A stretch of DNA of 61,095 bases, taken from a virus. The stretch is taken from positions 1 to 61,095 of IMG/VR virus record IMGVR_UViG_3300046005_000771, one strand, 5' to 3'. Positions within the stretch are counted from its first letter, which is position 1. Each line of letters begins with the position of its first letter. Of this stretch, positions 1 through 8,727 are shown piece by piece. The notes under the pieces were generated by a model. The model had not been told where the DNA came from and made no database searches. It was given only the letters and a program-made list of their open reading frames with translations. Position numbers and translations under genes: made by a program.

Positions 1-127
1 TCAACAGCTTCTTCAGTTAATGAATAAGCCAAAGCAATGGTTTCGTGTGTGTAGCGAGCTGTGTAAACTTCTTGAGCATTGTCGTATGAAACGCCAGCAC
101 CCTCAGTTTTAACAGGAGCTTCACCGA
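1..127. repeat. Terminal direct repeat, left copy (contig-closure overlap)
   Basis: These 127 bases are identical to the last 127 of the window. An exact end overlap of this size is what an assembler leaves on a circular or circularly permuted genome (127 is a common k-mer length). The repeat lies inside the capsid gene, whose frame continues correctly across the join, so it is an assembly overlap and not a physical terminal repeat. The unit genome is then 60,968 bp. Confidence 0.95.
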
Positions 128-284
128 AGCCTGATAACATTACTTCTTCTTCAAACGCACGGTCAGAAGTTTCAGTGTCGTATATTTGCTCGTGCTCTTT
201 TTCGTAACCCTTGTATTCCATGCCGAACAATGCGTTCAGACCTGGCTCAAGTTCTTTTACTAGTTGGGAACGTGAAATTGCCAT
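1..284 (-). CDS. Major capsid protein, N-terminal part (wraps across the contig ends)
   Basis: This is the first 94 codons of the major capsid gene; the rest is at 60344-60968 and the joined gene encodes 302 residues. It starts at the ATG at 284, preceded by the Shine-Dalgarno-like AAGGAG seen as the complement of 'gctcctt'. The N-terminus begins MAISRSQLVKELEPGL and continues with a Tyr/Glu-rich segment typical of capsid proteins of uncultured aquatic phages that I associate with the Mu gpT-like, HK97-fold group. It is the last gene of the head operon and follows the decoration candidate by two bases. The protein builds the icosahedral shell. Being split is an artefact of where the circle was opened. 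Confidence 0.85.
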   Translation of the reverse strand, partial: MAISRSQLVKELEPGLNALFGMEYKGYEKEHEQIYDTETSDRAFEEEVMLSGFGEAPVKTEGAGVSYDNAQEVYTARYTHETIALAYSLTEEAV

Positions 285-286
285 GA

Positions 287-868
287 TTAAGCTCCTTGAC
301 CAGCAACGCCAGCGCTGCCGAATAGATGTTCATTGATTTTTACAACCGCAACGGCGTTAGTGCCGAATTCGTTGCCTGGAACGTTGTATAAACCAACGAT
401 TTTCACATTCAAAGCTGCTGTGTTGGCGATAGTTGAAGAATCTAACTCCATTGCAGATTGACCTGTGGTTGTGTTGCCTGTACCAGCGACTATGTCAGCA
501 TTCTTACCAATGTCAGCTTGTACAAGGTCTTCATCACATTGAATGATGAATAATTGTGCTGGATCATCGATAACATCAGCTGTAATAGTGCCTTGAGTGA
601 TGTTTACGCTACCTGGATAGTAGTTCTTCCATACAGGTTTGCCTGTGGTTGGATCAATGTAGTTACAACCGTTGAACACGCCTACTGCTGCAGTGTGTGT
701 CGCTGGTGCAAATGCCACTAAATAACCATCAAATACTGTTACCAAGTCGCCTTGGAAAATTGCGCCTGCTTGGTTGTCTGCGATTGTGAAACCGTACTGA
801 GCTTGCGCACCAGTAGCTGAAAGGTTCCCCATTGCACGAAGACCAAAGGCTTTATCTACGTTTGCCAT
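287..868 (-). CDS. Virion structural protein, head decoration candidate
   Basis: A 193-residue, Gly/Ala/Val-rich, low-lysine protein with predicted beta-strand character (segments such as FQGDLVTVFDGYLVAFAP). It has no signal peptide or membrane segment. It lies immediately before the major capsid gene with a two-base gap, so the two are surely co-translated at high level. Position and composition fit a head decoration or capsid-stabilising protein, and proteins of this type sit beside the capsid gene in many uncultured aquatic podoviruses. The exact role is inferred from context; no catalytic motif is visible. Confidence 0.6.
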   Translation of the reverse strand: MANVDKAFGLRAMGNLSATGAQAQYGFTIADNQAGAIFQGDLVTVFDGYLVAFAPATHTAAVGVFNGCNYIDPTTGKPVWKNYYPGSVNITQGTITADVIDDPAQLFIIQCDEDLVQADIGKNADIVAGTGNTTTGQSAMELDSSTIANTAALNVKIVGLYNVPGNEFGTNAVAVVKINEHLFGSAGVAGQGA

Positions 869-890
869 TTTGTCATTTCCTTAAATTAAG

Positions 891-1376
891 TTATTCGGAG
901 GATTTAGGTCCGCCGAACGATACACGGGTCTGACGAGTAGGATTCTGAATTCGCATGGATGAATGTCCATTTGATTTACTTAAATCGTTATCGACAGCCA
1001 ATAATTGGTCATGGGTGCGTGATTCGTAATACTCACGTCGCTCGTTTGCTGTTTCCTCTGGGATTCGTGCAAGCAATAAACCTCCCACGCTGATAACACC
1101 AGCATGTCGGCCATCGTCTACTGAAGGACTGCTAAAATCGGGGTACTCGTCGGCACGTACTAATTCATAACCTTCACGCATCTTGCCCATGACGTTAATA
1201 CGGTCTTCTTGTCCACCAGATTCTGATCTAATCCAACGGTGCTTGTATCCAGGAGGCGCAGGAGGCGCATCCAATCGTGAAGGAGGGGCCCAAGATTTAC
1301 GGCGCGCAGTTTTATCACGTGAATCTGTCTCACGTGCATTGCGGTTTAGTTTTGGTACAGCTTGTTCTTGATCCAT
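891..1376 (-). CDS. Conserved head-region protein of unknown function
   Basis: 161 residues. The N-terminal third is basic and proline-rich (SWAPPSRLDAPPAPPG), followed by KHRWIRSESGGQEDRINV, a pattern I associate with a conserved family next to capsid genes of uncultured phages. The C-terminal half is charged and Ser/Asn-rich, with a hydrophobic stretch (VISVGGLLLARIPEE). It lies between the scaffold candidate and the decoration candidate, so an assembly role is likely, but no enzymatic motif is seen. The start is the ATG at 1376, five bases from the upstream stop. Confidence 0.65.
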   Translation of the reverse strand: MDQEQAVPKLNRNARETDSRDKTARRKSWAPPSRLDAPPAPPGYKHRWIRSESGGQEDRINVMGKMREGYELVRADEYPDFSSPSVDDGRHAGVISVGGLLLARIPEETANERREYYESRTHDQLLAVDNDLSKSNGHSSMRIQNPTRQTRVSFGGPKSSE

Positions 1377-1380
1377 TTTA

Positions 1381-2283
1381 TTACTCCTTAACGTATTTGG
1401 CGTATTCTTCTAACGGAACACCCAATTTTTTAGCGATCGCAACTTGACTCGGTGATAACCGGACAGTGCGGCGTGCATTGTTTACTCCAGAAGATCTGGA
1501 AGCAGGCGCAACCGTTTGCACGGGTCGATTGGTCCTGGTTTTTACATTAAATTGCGTAGGAAAAGCCTCGCGCAATCTATTATTAAGCTCATCATAATAC
1601 TCATCTGAGTTTGGGTCAAATCTTTCTGCTAAAACTAATTGCTTATGAATGCCCTGAGCTGCATGTGTCATTGCCACGTTTTTGCCATACCATTCGTTTT
1701 CCTCGGCCCATGCTTCGGCTTTAGGGTCATAGACAGGACGCTGTTGTTGCACTGGTTGCTGAACTTGTTGAGGCGCTTGCTGTGCTTGTTCCTGGTTGTA
1801 TTGACGGCGTGACGTTACTTCAGAGAGGCTGCGTTGTTCCATTTGAATTTCAGTCAAACGTTCTTGCGCTTCAATCTCCGTGTCGTAGTCACCTTCTTCC
1901 CGTGCCTTACGGATAATCTGTTTTAGGGCAACAGCTTGTGTTTCAATACGACTCTGGGCTTCGCCTAGGCGAGCATTGTCAGAATTGTACGCTTGTTGCT
2001 CATAGGCCTGTGCTTTTTGCTGTACGTTTTTAGCGTACTCTAGCGCAGCCTGTTCGCGACGTTCTGTTTCGCGTAGACGAGCAGTAAGCTTGTCAATACG
2101 TTTCTTCACCTTGTCGCTGTATACATCTAATTCCTCGCCTTGCGCCTGTGTTGATTGTGTCTCAACAATAGGGGCCGCGTTGGATTCATTTTCAATCAGT
2201 TCTGAACCACCGTCGCCATCAAGCTCGACAGTAGCCGGGCTTTCGTCCTCTTCGCCTACCTTAAAGTCTAAATCATCAGCCAT
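1381..2283 (-). CDS. Scaffolding protein candidate (acidic coiled coil)
   Basis: 300 residues. The N-terminal 50 are strongly acidic (EEDESPATVELDGDGG), residues about 55-165 form a Glu/Gln/Arg-rich heptad-like coiled coil, and about 165-185 are nearly all Gln/Pro (QQAPQQVQQPVQQQRP). The basic C-terminal tail carries RRTVRLSPSQVAIAKKLGVP, which looks like a helix-turn-helix-type capsid-binding tail. This architecture, and the position two genes before the decoration and capsid genes, match phage scaffolding proteins, which template prohead assembly and then leave. No prohead protease is visible in the genome. The role is inferred from architecture and context. Confidence 0.65.
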   Translation of the reverse strand: MADDLDFKVGEEDESPATVELDGDGGSELIENESNAAPIVETQSTQAQGEELDVYSDKVKKRIDKLTARLRETERREQAALEYAKNVQQKAQAYEQQAYNSDNARLGEAQSRIETQAVALKQIIRKAREEGDYDTEIEAQERLTEIQMEQRSLSEVTSRRQYNQEQAQQAPQQVQQPVQQQRPVYDPKAEAWAEENEWYGKNVAMTHAAQGIHKQLVLAERFDPNSDEYYDELNNRLREAFPTQFNVKTRTNRPVQTVAPASRSSGVNNARRTVRLSPSQVAIAKKLGVPLEEYAKYVKE

Positions 2284-2296
2284 AACTTTCTACTCC

Positions 2297-2767
2297 TTAC
2301 ATATGCAAGATGTCTTCAGGGGAATTTACAATACCCAAGATTTCATCATCGTTTAAAAATCGGATTTCACCACCATCGATAGAAATACGTGAACCTGCGT
2401 ACCTGCCAAAGATAATCCAGTCGCCTTCTTTGCACCATGCGCCGAATGGGAATTTGGATTCGTCCTTGTAGGCTAAATCACCCAAACTTATTACATAGCC
2501 GCAATTCGTAGCCAGCTGTGTACGTTTCTGAGTTTCTTCTGCTATCACAATACCGCTCTTCGTGCGTTCTGCGCCACGATAAGGCAATATTGCTACCCGC
2601 CATCCTGTAGGTCGAGGAATACGGCTTATGGCCTCCTCTGGTATCAGTGTTGGGTCGAACTGGCCTTGTTCATCGTAAGCATCGTCAATAGATGACGGCT
2701 TATTCTGCTCATTCTCAAGCCACTTCTTTTCTAGCGCTGTTAGGTTCTTTACTTCTTCTTCTGCCAT
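2297..2767 (-). CDS. GroES-like co-chaperonin (Cpn10 family)
   Basis: About 156 residues. After an acidic, non-homologous N-terminal extension of about 50 residues comes a Cpn10 core: RPTGWRVAILPY (first beta strand), ERTKSGIVIAEETQ (mobile-loop region, with the hydrophobic IVI that binds GroEL), GYVISLGD, CKEGDWIIFGRYAG and a closing DDEILGIV. Bacterial GroES is about 97 residues, so the extension is the unusual part. I chose the ATG at 2767 over the in-frame GTG at 2779 because GGAG sits six bases upstream. It lies in the head operon upstream of the scaffold and capsid genes, so it probably partners host GroEL in folding the capsid protein, as T4 gp31 does; the partner is inferred. Confidence 0.85.
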   Translation of the reverse strand: MAEEEVKNLTALEKKWLENEQNKPSSIDDAYDEQGQFDPTLIPEEAISRIPRPTGWRVAILPYRGAERTKSGIVIAEETQKRTQLATNCGYVISLGDLAYKDESKFPFGAWCKEGDWIIFGRYAGSRISIDGGEIRFLNDDEILGIVNSPEDILHM

Positions 2768-2781
2768 AAGGGTCTCCACGG

Positions 2782-2976
2782 TTAAAAATCTATGTCATCA
2801 GGATTAGAATTCAAGGAGTCCTTGATCATATCCTCTACGAGTTTTAAGCCTTCTAGACGCCCCATCATAAAGCGATAACGCTCCATGTTAGCAATGGTTC
2901 CGTTCAGCACAATGCCTTCGGAGTCCGACTGTAACTTTCTAACTTCCTTAAGAAGTCTTTCTGCATATTCAAGCAT
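2782..2976 (-). CDS. Small helical protein of unknown function
   Basis: 64 residues, predicted almost wholly alpha-helical with alternating Leu and charged residues (MLEYAERLLKEVRKLQ) and an acidic end (NPDDIDF). There is no signal peptide, membrane segment or metal site. It lies between the basic small proteins and the co-chaperonin in the head operon. I do not recognise a family. Confidence 0.6.
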   Translation of the reverse strand: MLEYAERLLKEVRKLQSDSEGIVLNGTIANMERYRFMMGRLEGLKLVEDMIKDSLNSNPDDIDF

Positions 2977-3034
2977 GGTTCAATCTTCCATGTAAAAGGC
3001 AGACGATCAAGAGCCCTCGTCTGTAGGCTTAAAA

Positions 3035-3307
3035 CTATTTACAATTCCAGCGTTTTAATGACGCTGCTTTCCTTGTTGGGCGGCCTTTATCATCGACCAT
3101 AGGGCCAGGCATGCCTGACATCCTTGCGCAGAAGGACTTACGTCGAGCTGCGTCTTTCTTTGTCTTAGGATTAGGAGCAGGCGCCTTTAAGTTAGAGCCT
3201 GTTTCCTTGTTATACTTTGCACGGCCTTTAGCAGTAAGCCCTGCGCCTTTCGACACAGGAAGCTTCTCACCACGGCCCACGGCTAACGATACAGTCTTCT
3301 TTACCAT
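3035..3307 (-). CDS. Small very basic protein, conserved in aquatic phages
   Basis: 90 residues rich in Lys/Arg/Ala/Gly, with RRKSFCARMSGMPGPM followed by DDKGRPTRKAASLKRWNC at the C-terminus. I associate this C-terminal pattern with a conserved unknown family (DUF6321-like) next to portal genes of uncultured phages; the name is from memory. The charge suggests nucleic-acid or capsid-interior binding. It is separated by one base from the next upstream gene, so it is operonic. Confidence 0.6.
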   Translation of the reverse strand: MVKKTVSLAVGRGEKLPVSKGAGLTAKGRAKYNKETGSNLKAPAPNPKTKKDAARRKSFCARMSGMPGPMVDDKGRPTRKAASLKRWNCK

Positions 3308-3308
3308 G

Positions 3309-3551
3309 TTAGCAAATCTTCACTCGTTTATTGCCGTCTTTTTTCTTGACGTAAGTTACGCTGCTCGCCATGGCATCGCCGCCTTTTTTCATTTTAACTG
3401 GCTTAACCTTGGCCGTCTTAGCTGATTGCTTAAACGCCTTTGCAGTAGGAGCGCCCTTAGTGCCAGGCTTCCTCATCGTCTCGCCAGAGCCTTCTGCTAT
3501 GCGCTCACGCTTAGCATTAATATTTGCATACAAACCTGGTTTAGCTGCCAT
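3309..3551 (-). CDS. Small basic virion-associated protein with KKGGD motif
   Basis: 80 residues, strongly basic (Lys-rich), with the segment VKPVKMKKGGDAMAS. The GG motif after a basic/hydrophobic stretch recalls the DGG-V motif of several other structural proteins here. Its start overlaps the portal stop by 11 bases (3541-3551), which implies translational coupling. It has no recognised domain. Confidence 0.6.
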   Translation of the reverse strand: MAAKPGLYANINAKRERIAEGSGETMRKPGTKGAPTAKAFKQSAKTAKVKPVKMKKGGDAMASSVTYVKKKDGNKRVKIC

Positions 3552-5940
3552 TATTTTCTCCTTGAGCTTGCTGTTGTTGACCTAACATCTGTTGTTCCAT
3601 AATGGCCAACCGCTCACGGGCAATAGCAGCACGTTCCTCTGCAATTGCATCCTGCGATGCAATACTGGCCTTGTCATCTTGCGCTTCTTGGTTCAATTTT
3701 TCTTGCTGGAGTGCCAAGCTCTTCTCTTTAGCCGCTGCATCCGCCGCGTCAGCCTTAGCACGTTGATCCAACTCTTGTTTCTTGAGCTCAACGACTGGGT
3801 CTGTAGGTGGTTGATTCGCTCCAGAGATTTCATCTTGCATTGTTTTAACGTCAGCCATGGATTGCGCTACTTTCAATGCAATCATGCCTTCTTTTTGGAT
3901 TATTGACACCATGCCATCTGGATCCGTACCGTATGCCTTGAACAATTCTGCTTCCACGTCCTCTTCAGCCTTGATACGGATGTGTTGTAGGATATGTTTC
4001 TGCAAGATAGCAGCAGACATAGGATTAGCTTGCAACATCGGTGACATACCCATGCGTAAGTGCGCTTCAATGTGTGCATCATGCTGTTGGCCAGCAAATG
4101 CTTTCAATTCCATCGTATCCAACACGTCAGCATTCTCTGTCGCGGGGTCCTTGGGCATTTGTGAGCTCTGTGGACGCAATATACCGTCGATATCACGCAC
4201 GTTCAGGGCTGTGTAGACCCGGTAGTATGCCTCGTACATGTTATGCATCTGTGGGGCCGCCTGCGCAAGCTGTAGCTGTGTTTGTGCAAGGGTTATACGC
4301 TGTGCTGTAGAGAATATGTTAGGGTCGGCAACAGGAAGCACTGCCACCATGTTGTCAAAGTCTGCTTTTTTAATCTTACGACTGGCACCTGGCACGTCAT
4401 AAGGGTACTCTTTAGGTAAGTACTCACCAAAGCCCTGTGCAAGCAATTGGAATTCTAGTTTTTGTGCGTAGTGCAAGCGTTTATGGATGGCAGACATCAC
4501 CATTGAGCCGCGCTCTAGCAATGCAATCGTTGTTCCGACCGCTGCGTTCTGATTACCGTCACCAACTTGCATGTCCGCGATGCTTGCAAGGCGTTTACCA
4601 GCGTCTACAGTGAAGCCTAATAACTGGAATAGTGTTTGGCTAGGCTCTTTATACGGTAATGGCAATAGTGATGACTGCAATTCAGCGCCACCAGCGTCAA
4701 TATCACGCCATTCGCCGGGTTGGATAGGTGTATCCGTGTCCGCGATCCGTGCGCCTTTGGCCTTGAACCCTGCTGGTAGGTTAGAGAACGTACCTGCGTC
4801 AATCAATTGACGTAATGCAGACGTTGCTGTTTTCGATAAGCTGCCGATTAAGTGAACAAAGCCCAAGCCATACGCACCAAGGCCCTCGATCAACACATAA
4901 TGCACAAAATAATTGCGACGACGTTTCAATTCGTCGCCTTCTTTCCAGTTACGACGCACGCCAAGCACTTTACCGCTCACTTCGTCAAGCGTTACGACGT
5001 ATGGAAGCTTAATTCCTGTGATTTCACCGTCTTCGTCGGTGTCTTCGAAGCCTGGAATGTCATAATCCACTTGGAATTCAAGCAAAAATACTTCTTCGGC
5101 TTGGTCAGAAGGGCTTAAACCTGTTTGACGGTCCACGCCTTCTTGAATTTGGTCTTGATTTGGGTCAGAACTTTCTGCTTGGATGTCTAAATCCAAGTAT
5201 TCGCCAGCAACAACGCGCTTTCTGAACTCGTTTGCGTCCATTGGCACGCGGTGCGTGATCCGTGGGCATTGGCTCATGACGCTTGAGCCGGTGTAAGGGA
5301 TGTATAAGTCGTCAGCAAGCACTAACTTGCTGACCATTCTGTCTAATTGTGCATTAAAATACACTTTTTTGAACACAGAACCACCGTAACCCAGGTAGAA
5401 AAGTGCTTGGTCCATCTCTGGCGTGTACTCTTCCATCACTGTGGTCAGTTCGTAGTTCATAAAATCTTGAACACGTGACGCTTGCTGTAGTTTTTCTATC
5501 GTTTCCTTGCCCAAAACCTGAGTTCTAACAGGTCCGTCTGCCGGCATTAGCTCCTTCATCGCTTGCGATTGGAACTGGACTACCGCTTCTGTCAACATTG
5601 GATGCACTGCACCGGCTGCGCCACGGAATGGCTTGGTGCGTTCTTCGACTTTCAAGCCTAACAGCTCAAGGCCCTTGGCATACACCTGTTCCCAGTCACT
5701 ACGAGACGCCTTGTCGGCCTCAAATAATGCCAATAAGTCTATTGACATACGGTTTAAATCGTCTTCGTCAATGACTTCTGCTAGGTTGGCGTAGAATTCT
5801 ACGTCGTTTGCTTCGTCTTCACCTATCTCAACCGTAGCACTGCCGTCGTCTTCCAAGACTATTTCGATTTCGGGCATGCCTTCCTGATCAATCTCAATGG
5901 ATGTCTCAGGGGCTTGGTTAACTACTTTGTCAATTGGCAT
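3541..5940 (-). CDS. Portal protein
   Basis: 799 residues, close to the long portals of P22-like podoviruses (about 725). The N-terminal 50 residues are acidic; from about residue 102 the conserved FRGAAGAVHPML segment is followed by QSQAMKELMPADGPVRT, which I recognise from portal proteins of uncultured podoviruses. The C-terminal 100 residues are Gln/Ala/Glu-rich coiled coil (an extended barrel helix is typical), ending in QQQQAQGENNGS. It forms the dodecameric channel at one capsid vertex through which DNA is packaged and ejected. It lies downstream of the large terminase and upstream of the capsid genes, the usual head-module order. The start is ATG at 5940. Confidence 0.85.
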   Translation of the reverse strand: MPIDKVVNQAPETSIEIDQEGMPEIEIVLEDDGSATVEIGEDEANDVEFYANLAEVIDEDDLNRMSIDLLALFEADKASRSDWEQVYAKGLELLGLKVEERTKPFRGAAGAVHPMLTEAVVQFQSQAMKELMPADGPVRTQVLGKETIEKLQQASRVQDFMNYELTTVMEEYTPEMDQALFYLGYGGSVFKKVYFNAQLDRMVSKLVLADDLYIPYTGSSVMSQCPRITHRVPMDANEFRKRVVAGEYLDLDIQAESSDPNQDQIQEGVDRQTGLSPSDQAEEVFLLEFQVDYDIPGFEDTDEDGEITGIKLPYVVTLDEVSGKVLGVRRNWKEGDELKRRRNYFVHYVLIEGLGAYGLGFVHLIGSLSKTATSALRQLIDAGTFSNLPAGFKAKGARIADTDTPIQPGEWRDIDAGGAELQSSLLPLPYKEPSQTLFQLLGFTVDAGKRLASIADMQVGDGNQNAAVGTTIALLERGSMVMSAIHKRLHYAQKLEFQLLAQGFGEYLPKEYPYDVPGASRKIKKADFDNMVAVLPVADPNIFSTAQRITLAQTQLQLAQAAPQMHNMYEAYYRVYTALNVRDIDGILRPQSSQMPKDPATENADVLDTMELKAFAGQQHDAHIEAHLRMGMSPMLQANPMSAAILQKHILQHIRIKAEEDVEAELFKAYGTDPDGMVSIIQKEGMIALKVAQSMADVKTMQDEISGANQPPTDPVVELKKQELDQRAKADAADAAAKEKSLALQQEKLNQEAQDDKASIASQDAIAEERAAIARERLAIMEQQMLGQQQQAQGENNGS

Positions 5941-5999
5941 AGGATTCTCGTCCGAGTATTTTCCGTAGTGTACTCGGTATTGCAGGGTTTACGCAAGTG

Positions 6000-8681
6000 T
6001 TACTTCTTAGATTTAATAAAGTCCGTTACTTCACCGCCGTGCTTAAATGGTTCAGGCATAGGCAAAGTTACATCAGGAAATGATTGCGGCGCTACGCTAG
6101 GGTTTAGCCCTAGTCGCGCTCTTAATGCGTCTATGTAATCTTCTTTATATTCCCGTGCTTTTTGAGAGGTGAGATTGTAACTAGGTTGCAGTTCAATTAG
6201 TGTTGATTTATCCCCAAGCTTGGCTAAAGCCCTTGTTCTATGTCTTCCTTCATGTCCTGAAATGCGAATACCTCCAGACGCTGCTTCGCTCAAACCTAGA
6301 AAAGGTATTTCTTTTAAACCAGACTCACGCGCAACTTTCGCTAAATAATCAATGTATTCAGCTTGAGTCATTGACGTATCCGGTCCTGAAGCAATTCCCC
6401 TTAATGAATATCCTCTATCTTGTGAATAACCAGGGGGAATAGGGCTTGCGTATTCTTCAAAATATTTAGGGTCTAACACCATTAAGGCCTGCGGATTACT
6501 TCTATCCATCAACAGTCTTTCTAACGCTTTTTCGCTATATTGATTTTCAAGGTTAGGGACCTCATCTGCTGCGCGCTCTGCACGGCGGCCCATGTATTCG
6601 CCTCGTTCATTTTTAACCTTATTAATCAATGCACTAATGCTACCGCGTTCAGGCACAATAATATTTGGGGCGTTTAAATTCTCTGCCTTACTGAGTTCTT
6701 CAAGTGCTTCACGCTTAGCAGATATTTCGTTTAAATCGCCCATGTAAACATAACTGGTGCCTTTTAAATCTGGGTACTCTTCCTCTATAGCCTTTTTAAG
6801 TTTTCTAAAGGCCACTGTTCTACGGCGATTTTTTTCGCCTGTTGTGACTGTATTATCCACTTTAGCTGCATTTAAAAATTCAAAGTTAGGGTCGTCATAT
6901 TTTCTAACCGTTTCATGCAAGTCCCATATTTTTTTAGGTACTCCCTCCGGAGGATGGGCATTAGATAACTCTTTTGCACCTTTTACGTACTTAGTAATGT
7001 TAGGGATCAAAGGTAACGCACCTGCAGCGCCAAGTCCAGCCCCTACGTAGTCTTTATCCTTGAATGCCTGATAGCCTTCTGCTGCGGATTGGATATCACC
7101 TGACACTGGAATAAACGAATTGATAAACAACGCCACGTCCTTGGCACTGATATCCTCGTTCTTTAACCCCTGCATGATAGCGTCAAGGTTTTCTTTGACC
7201 CTGCTCTTTTCAGGCTTGTCTGCTGTTACGTCAATAGATTTAAGGGTTCGGACGTTCTCGCTTGATACGTCTCCTCCGTCTTCAAACTTTTTTGGTTTTT
7301 TAGGCTTTGCAATAGTCTTAGCTTGACCTGACTTGATTGCCTGCAGCGCTTGGTAGGCCATGTCTGCCTTGTCCTTGGACCGTAATCCAATGTCCATGCC
7401 CCGCGCGTCATTGGCCACGTCCATCGCCTGCTCTTCATCTGACTGTCCGCCAGTGAGCCAGTTCTCGTGGATATAGCTTGCAATCTCAGCAGGTGTCCTG
7501 CCGTACTTCTTCGCTATCTGTGCCTGCAACAACATATGACGCATCGCGTCACCACGACCGTCTAGCTGCTCGTCCTTAGGAAAGTAGAACTCAGGGATAG
7601 CATTGGCAAACTTAACCTCTTCGCCAAGGCCTAATAACCCTGCCATCGCTTCCTGGCCTTTACGTCCCCAACGCGCTACGGTATCCGCATACTCATTTGG
7701 ATGGCCTACTTCTTTTTTATTCGTAGGAGTGACGTCGATAGAGCGAAGGGTTCGGTCATTTTCGTTTGCTACTTCACCGCCGTCTTCAAAACGCTTGGTG
7801 TAACGCACGCCAGCATTGTAGTAGTCCTTGCCGTCCTTTTGGGGCACATACACGCCTTCAGCTGACACGTCACTAGTCGGACTCAGCTCCTTACGGATAG
7901 CACCCGTGATCACAGGCTGCTTAGTTTCAGGGTCGTACACATACTGCACTTCGTAATTGCCTATACGACCACGGCCCACGAAACTCGCACCCACTTGACT
8001 TAACCTCTTTCCGCCTACATCCACGTCAGCAAATGCCTGAAAACCGTCCACATCCTTACTCACACGTGTGTCATATTTGCCCTGTCCCCTTGACGAGCGT
8101 ACTTCTTGCACGTCTACAGGGCCCGCTTTGGTACGTGAGTTTTCCAATAAGAACTGTTCAAGGTCCATGGCCCGCGGGTCTTGGCCCGCTACCGCCTCAC
8201 CACCGTCCTCAAACGAGCTTACCCCTGCATGTCCTGCCAAATTATAGGCTTCTGGATTGGCAAAGGCACGGATGCCTCCTACTCTAGCCAATGCCTTATT
8301 CTGCGCTGCCGCAGCCAATTGTGCCTGATAGGCGTTTATATCCAACTCCCCTTGTGCCGTAGGAAGGGTAGGCGCTGTCGGCTCCGCTATGCCAGCATAT
8401 GCAGCCTCTGTTTTCCCTGCATTCCAGTCCGCCACCCACTTATTGTATGCGTCCGAGTATGCAGCATGGTCCGTTGCATACTGATTGTGTGCATTAAAAT
8501 AAGCTTTGTCCTCTGCTTTTAACTTAGGCTTTACGCTTCTTGCTGCCGCATATAACATCCCACCCGTGTCTTCCACTACACCACCTGCCGCCATCTTAGC
8601 TGGCTGACTAATCCCAAGGGATGCATAGGACTGCTGTACACGCTTTTCGTAGTCGTTGTCAAAGGGCAGAGTGTTGTTCAT
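6000..8681 (-). CDS. Large multidomain protein with ParB-like C-terminal segment and DGG-V repeats
   Basis: 893 residues. The N-terminal 150 are Ala/Tyr-rich. Residues about 160-310 contain a beta-rich unit. A near-repeat FEDGGEVANENDRTLRSIDV / FEDGGDVSSENVRTLKSIDV occurs at about residues 297 and 465. Between the copies, about 374-435, is a segment with GRGDAMRHMLLQAQ and VANDARGMDIG, resembling a conserved domain seen in polymorphic toxin-like proteins (low confidence). About 770-832 contains GIRISGHEGRHRTRAL, a ParB/Srx-like nucleotide-binding signature. The C-terminus ends FKHGGEVTDFIKSKK. It lies between terminase and portal, so it is probably packaged or used in assembly; such mosaics resemble polyvalent proteins injected with DNA. 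The function is inferred. Confidence 0.7.
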   Translation of the reverse strand: MNNTLPFDNDYEKRVQQSYASLGISQPAKMAAGGVVEDTGGMLYAAARSVKPKLKAEDKAYFNAHNQYATDHAAYSDAYNKWVADWNAGKTEAAYAGIAEPTAPTLPTAQGELDINAYQAQLAAAAQNKALARVGGIRAFANPEAYNLAGHAGVSSFEDGGEAVAGQDPRAMDLEQFLLENSRTKAGPVDVQEVRSSRGQGKYDTRVSKDVDGFQAFADVDVGGKRLSQVGASFVGRGRIGNYEVQYVYDPETKQPVITGAIRKELSPTSDVSAEGVYVPQKDGKDYYNAGVRYTKRFEDGGEVANENDRTLRSIDVTPTNKKEVGHPNEYADTVARWGRKGQEAMAGLLGLGEEVKFANAIPEFYFPKDEQLDGRGDAMRHMLLQAQIAKKYGRTPAEIASYIHENWLTGGQSDEEQAMDVANDARGMDIGLRSKDKADMAYQALQAIKSGQAKTIAKPKKPKKFEDGGDVSSENVRTLKSIDVTADKPEKSRVKENLDAIMQGLKNEDISAKDVALFINSFIPVSGDIQSAAEGYQAFKDKDYVGAGLGAAGALPLIPNITKYVKGAKELSNAHPPEGVPKKIWDLHETVRKYDDPNFEFLNAAKVDNTVTTGEKNRRRTVAFRKLKKAIEEEYPDLKGTSYVYMGDLNEISAKREALEELSKAENLNAPNIIVPERGSISALINKVKNERGEYMGRRAERAADEVPNLENQYSEKALERLLMDRSNPQALMVLDPKYFEEYASPIPPGYSQDRGYSLRGIASGPDTSMTQAEYIDYLAKVARESGLKEIPFLGLSEAASGGIRISGHEGRHRTRALAKLGDKSTLIELQPSYNLTSQKAREYKEDYIDALRARLGLNPSVAPQSFPDVTLPMPEPFKHGGEVTDFIKSKK

Positions 8682-8727
8682 TCGTTAGTCCTAAAAGTCT
8701 TGTTGCAATATTTCCTAATTGTAGTCC

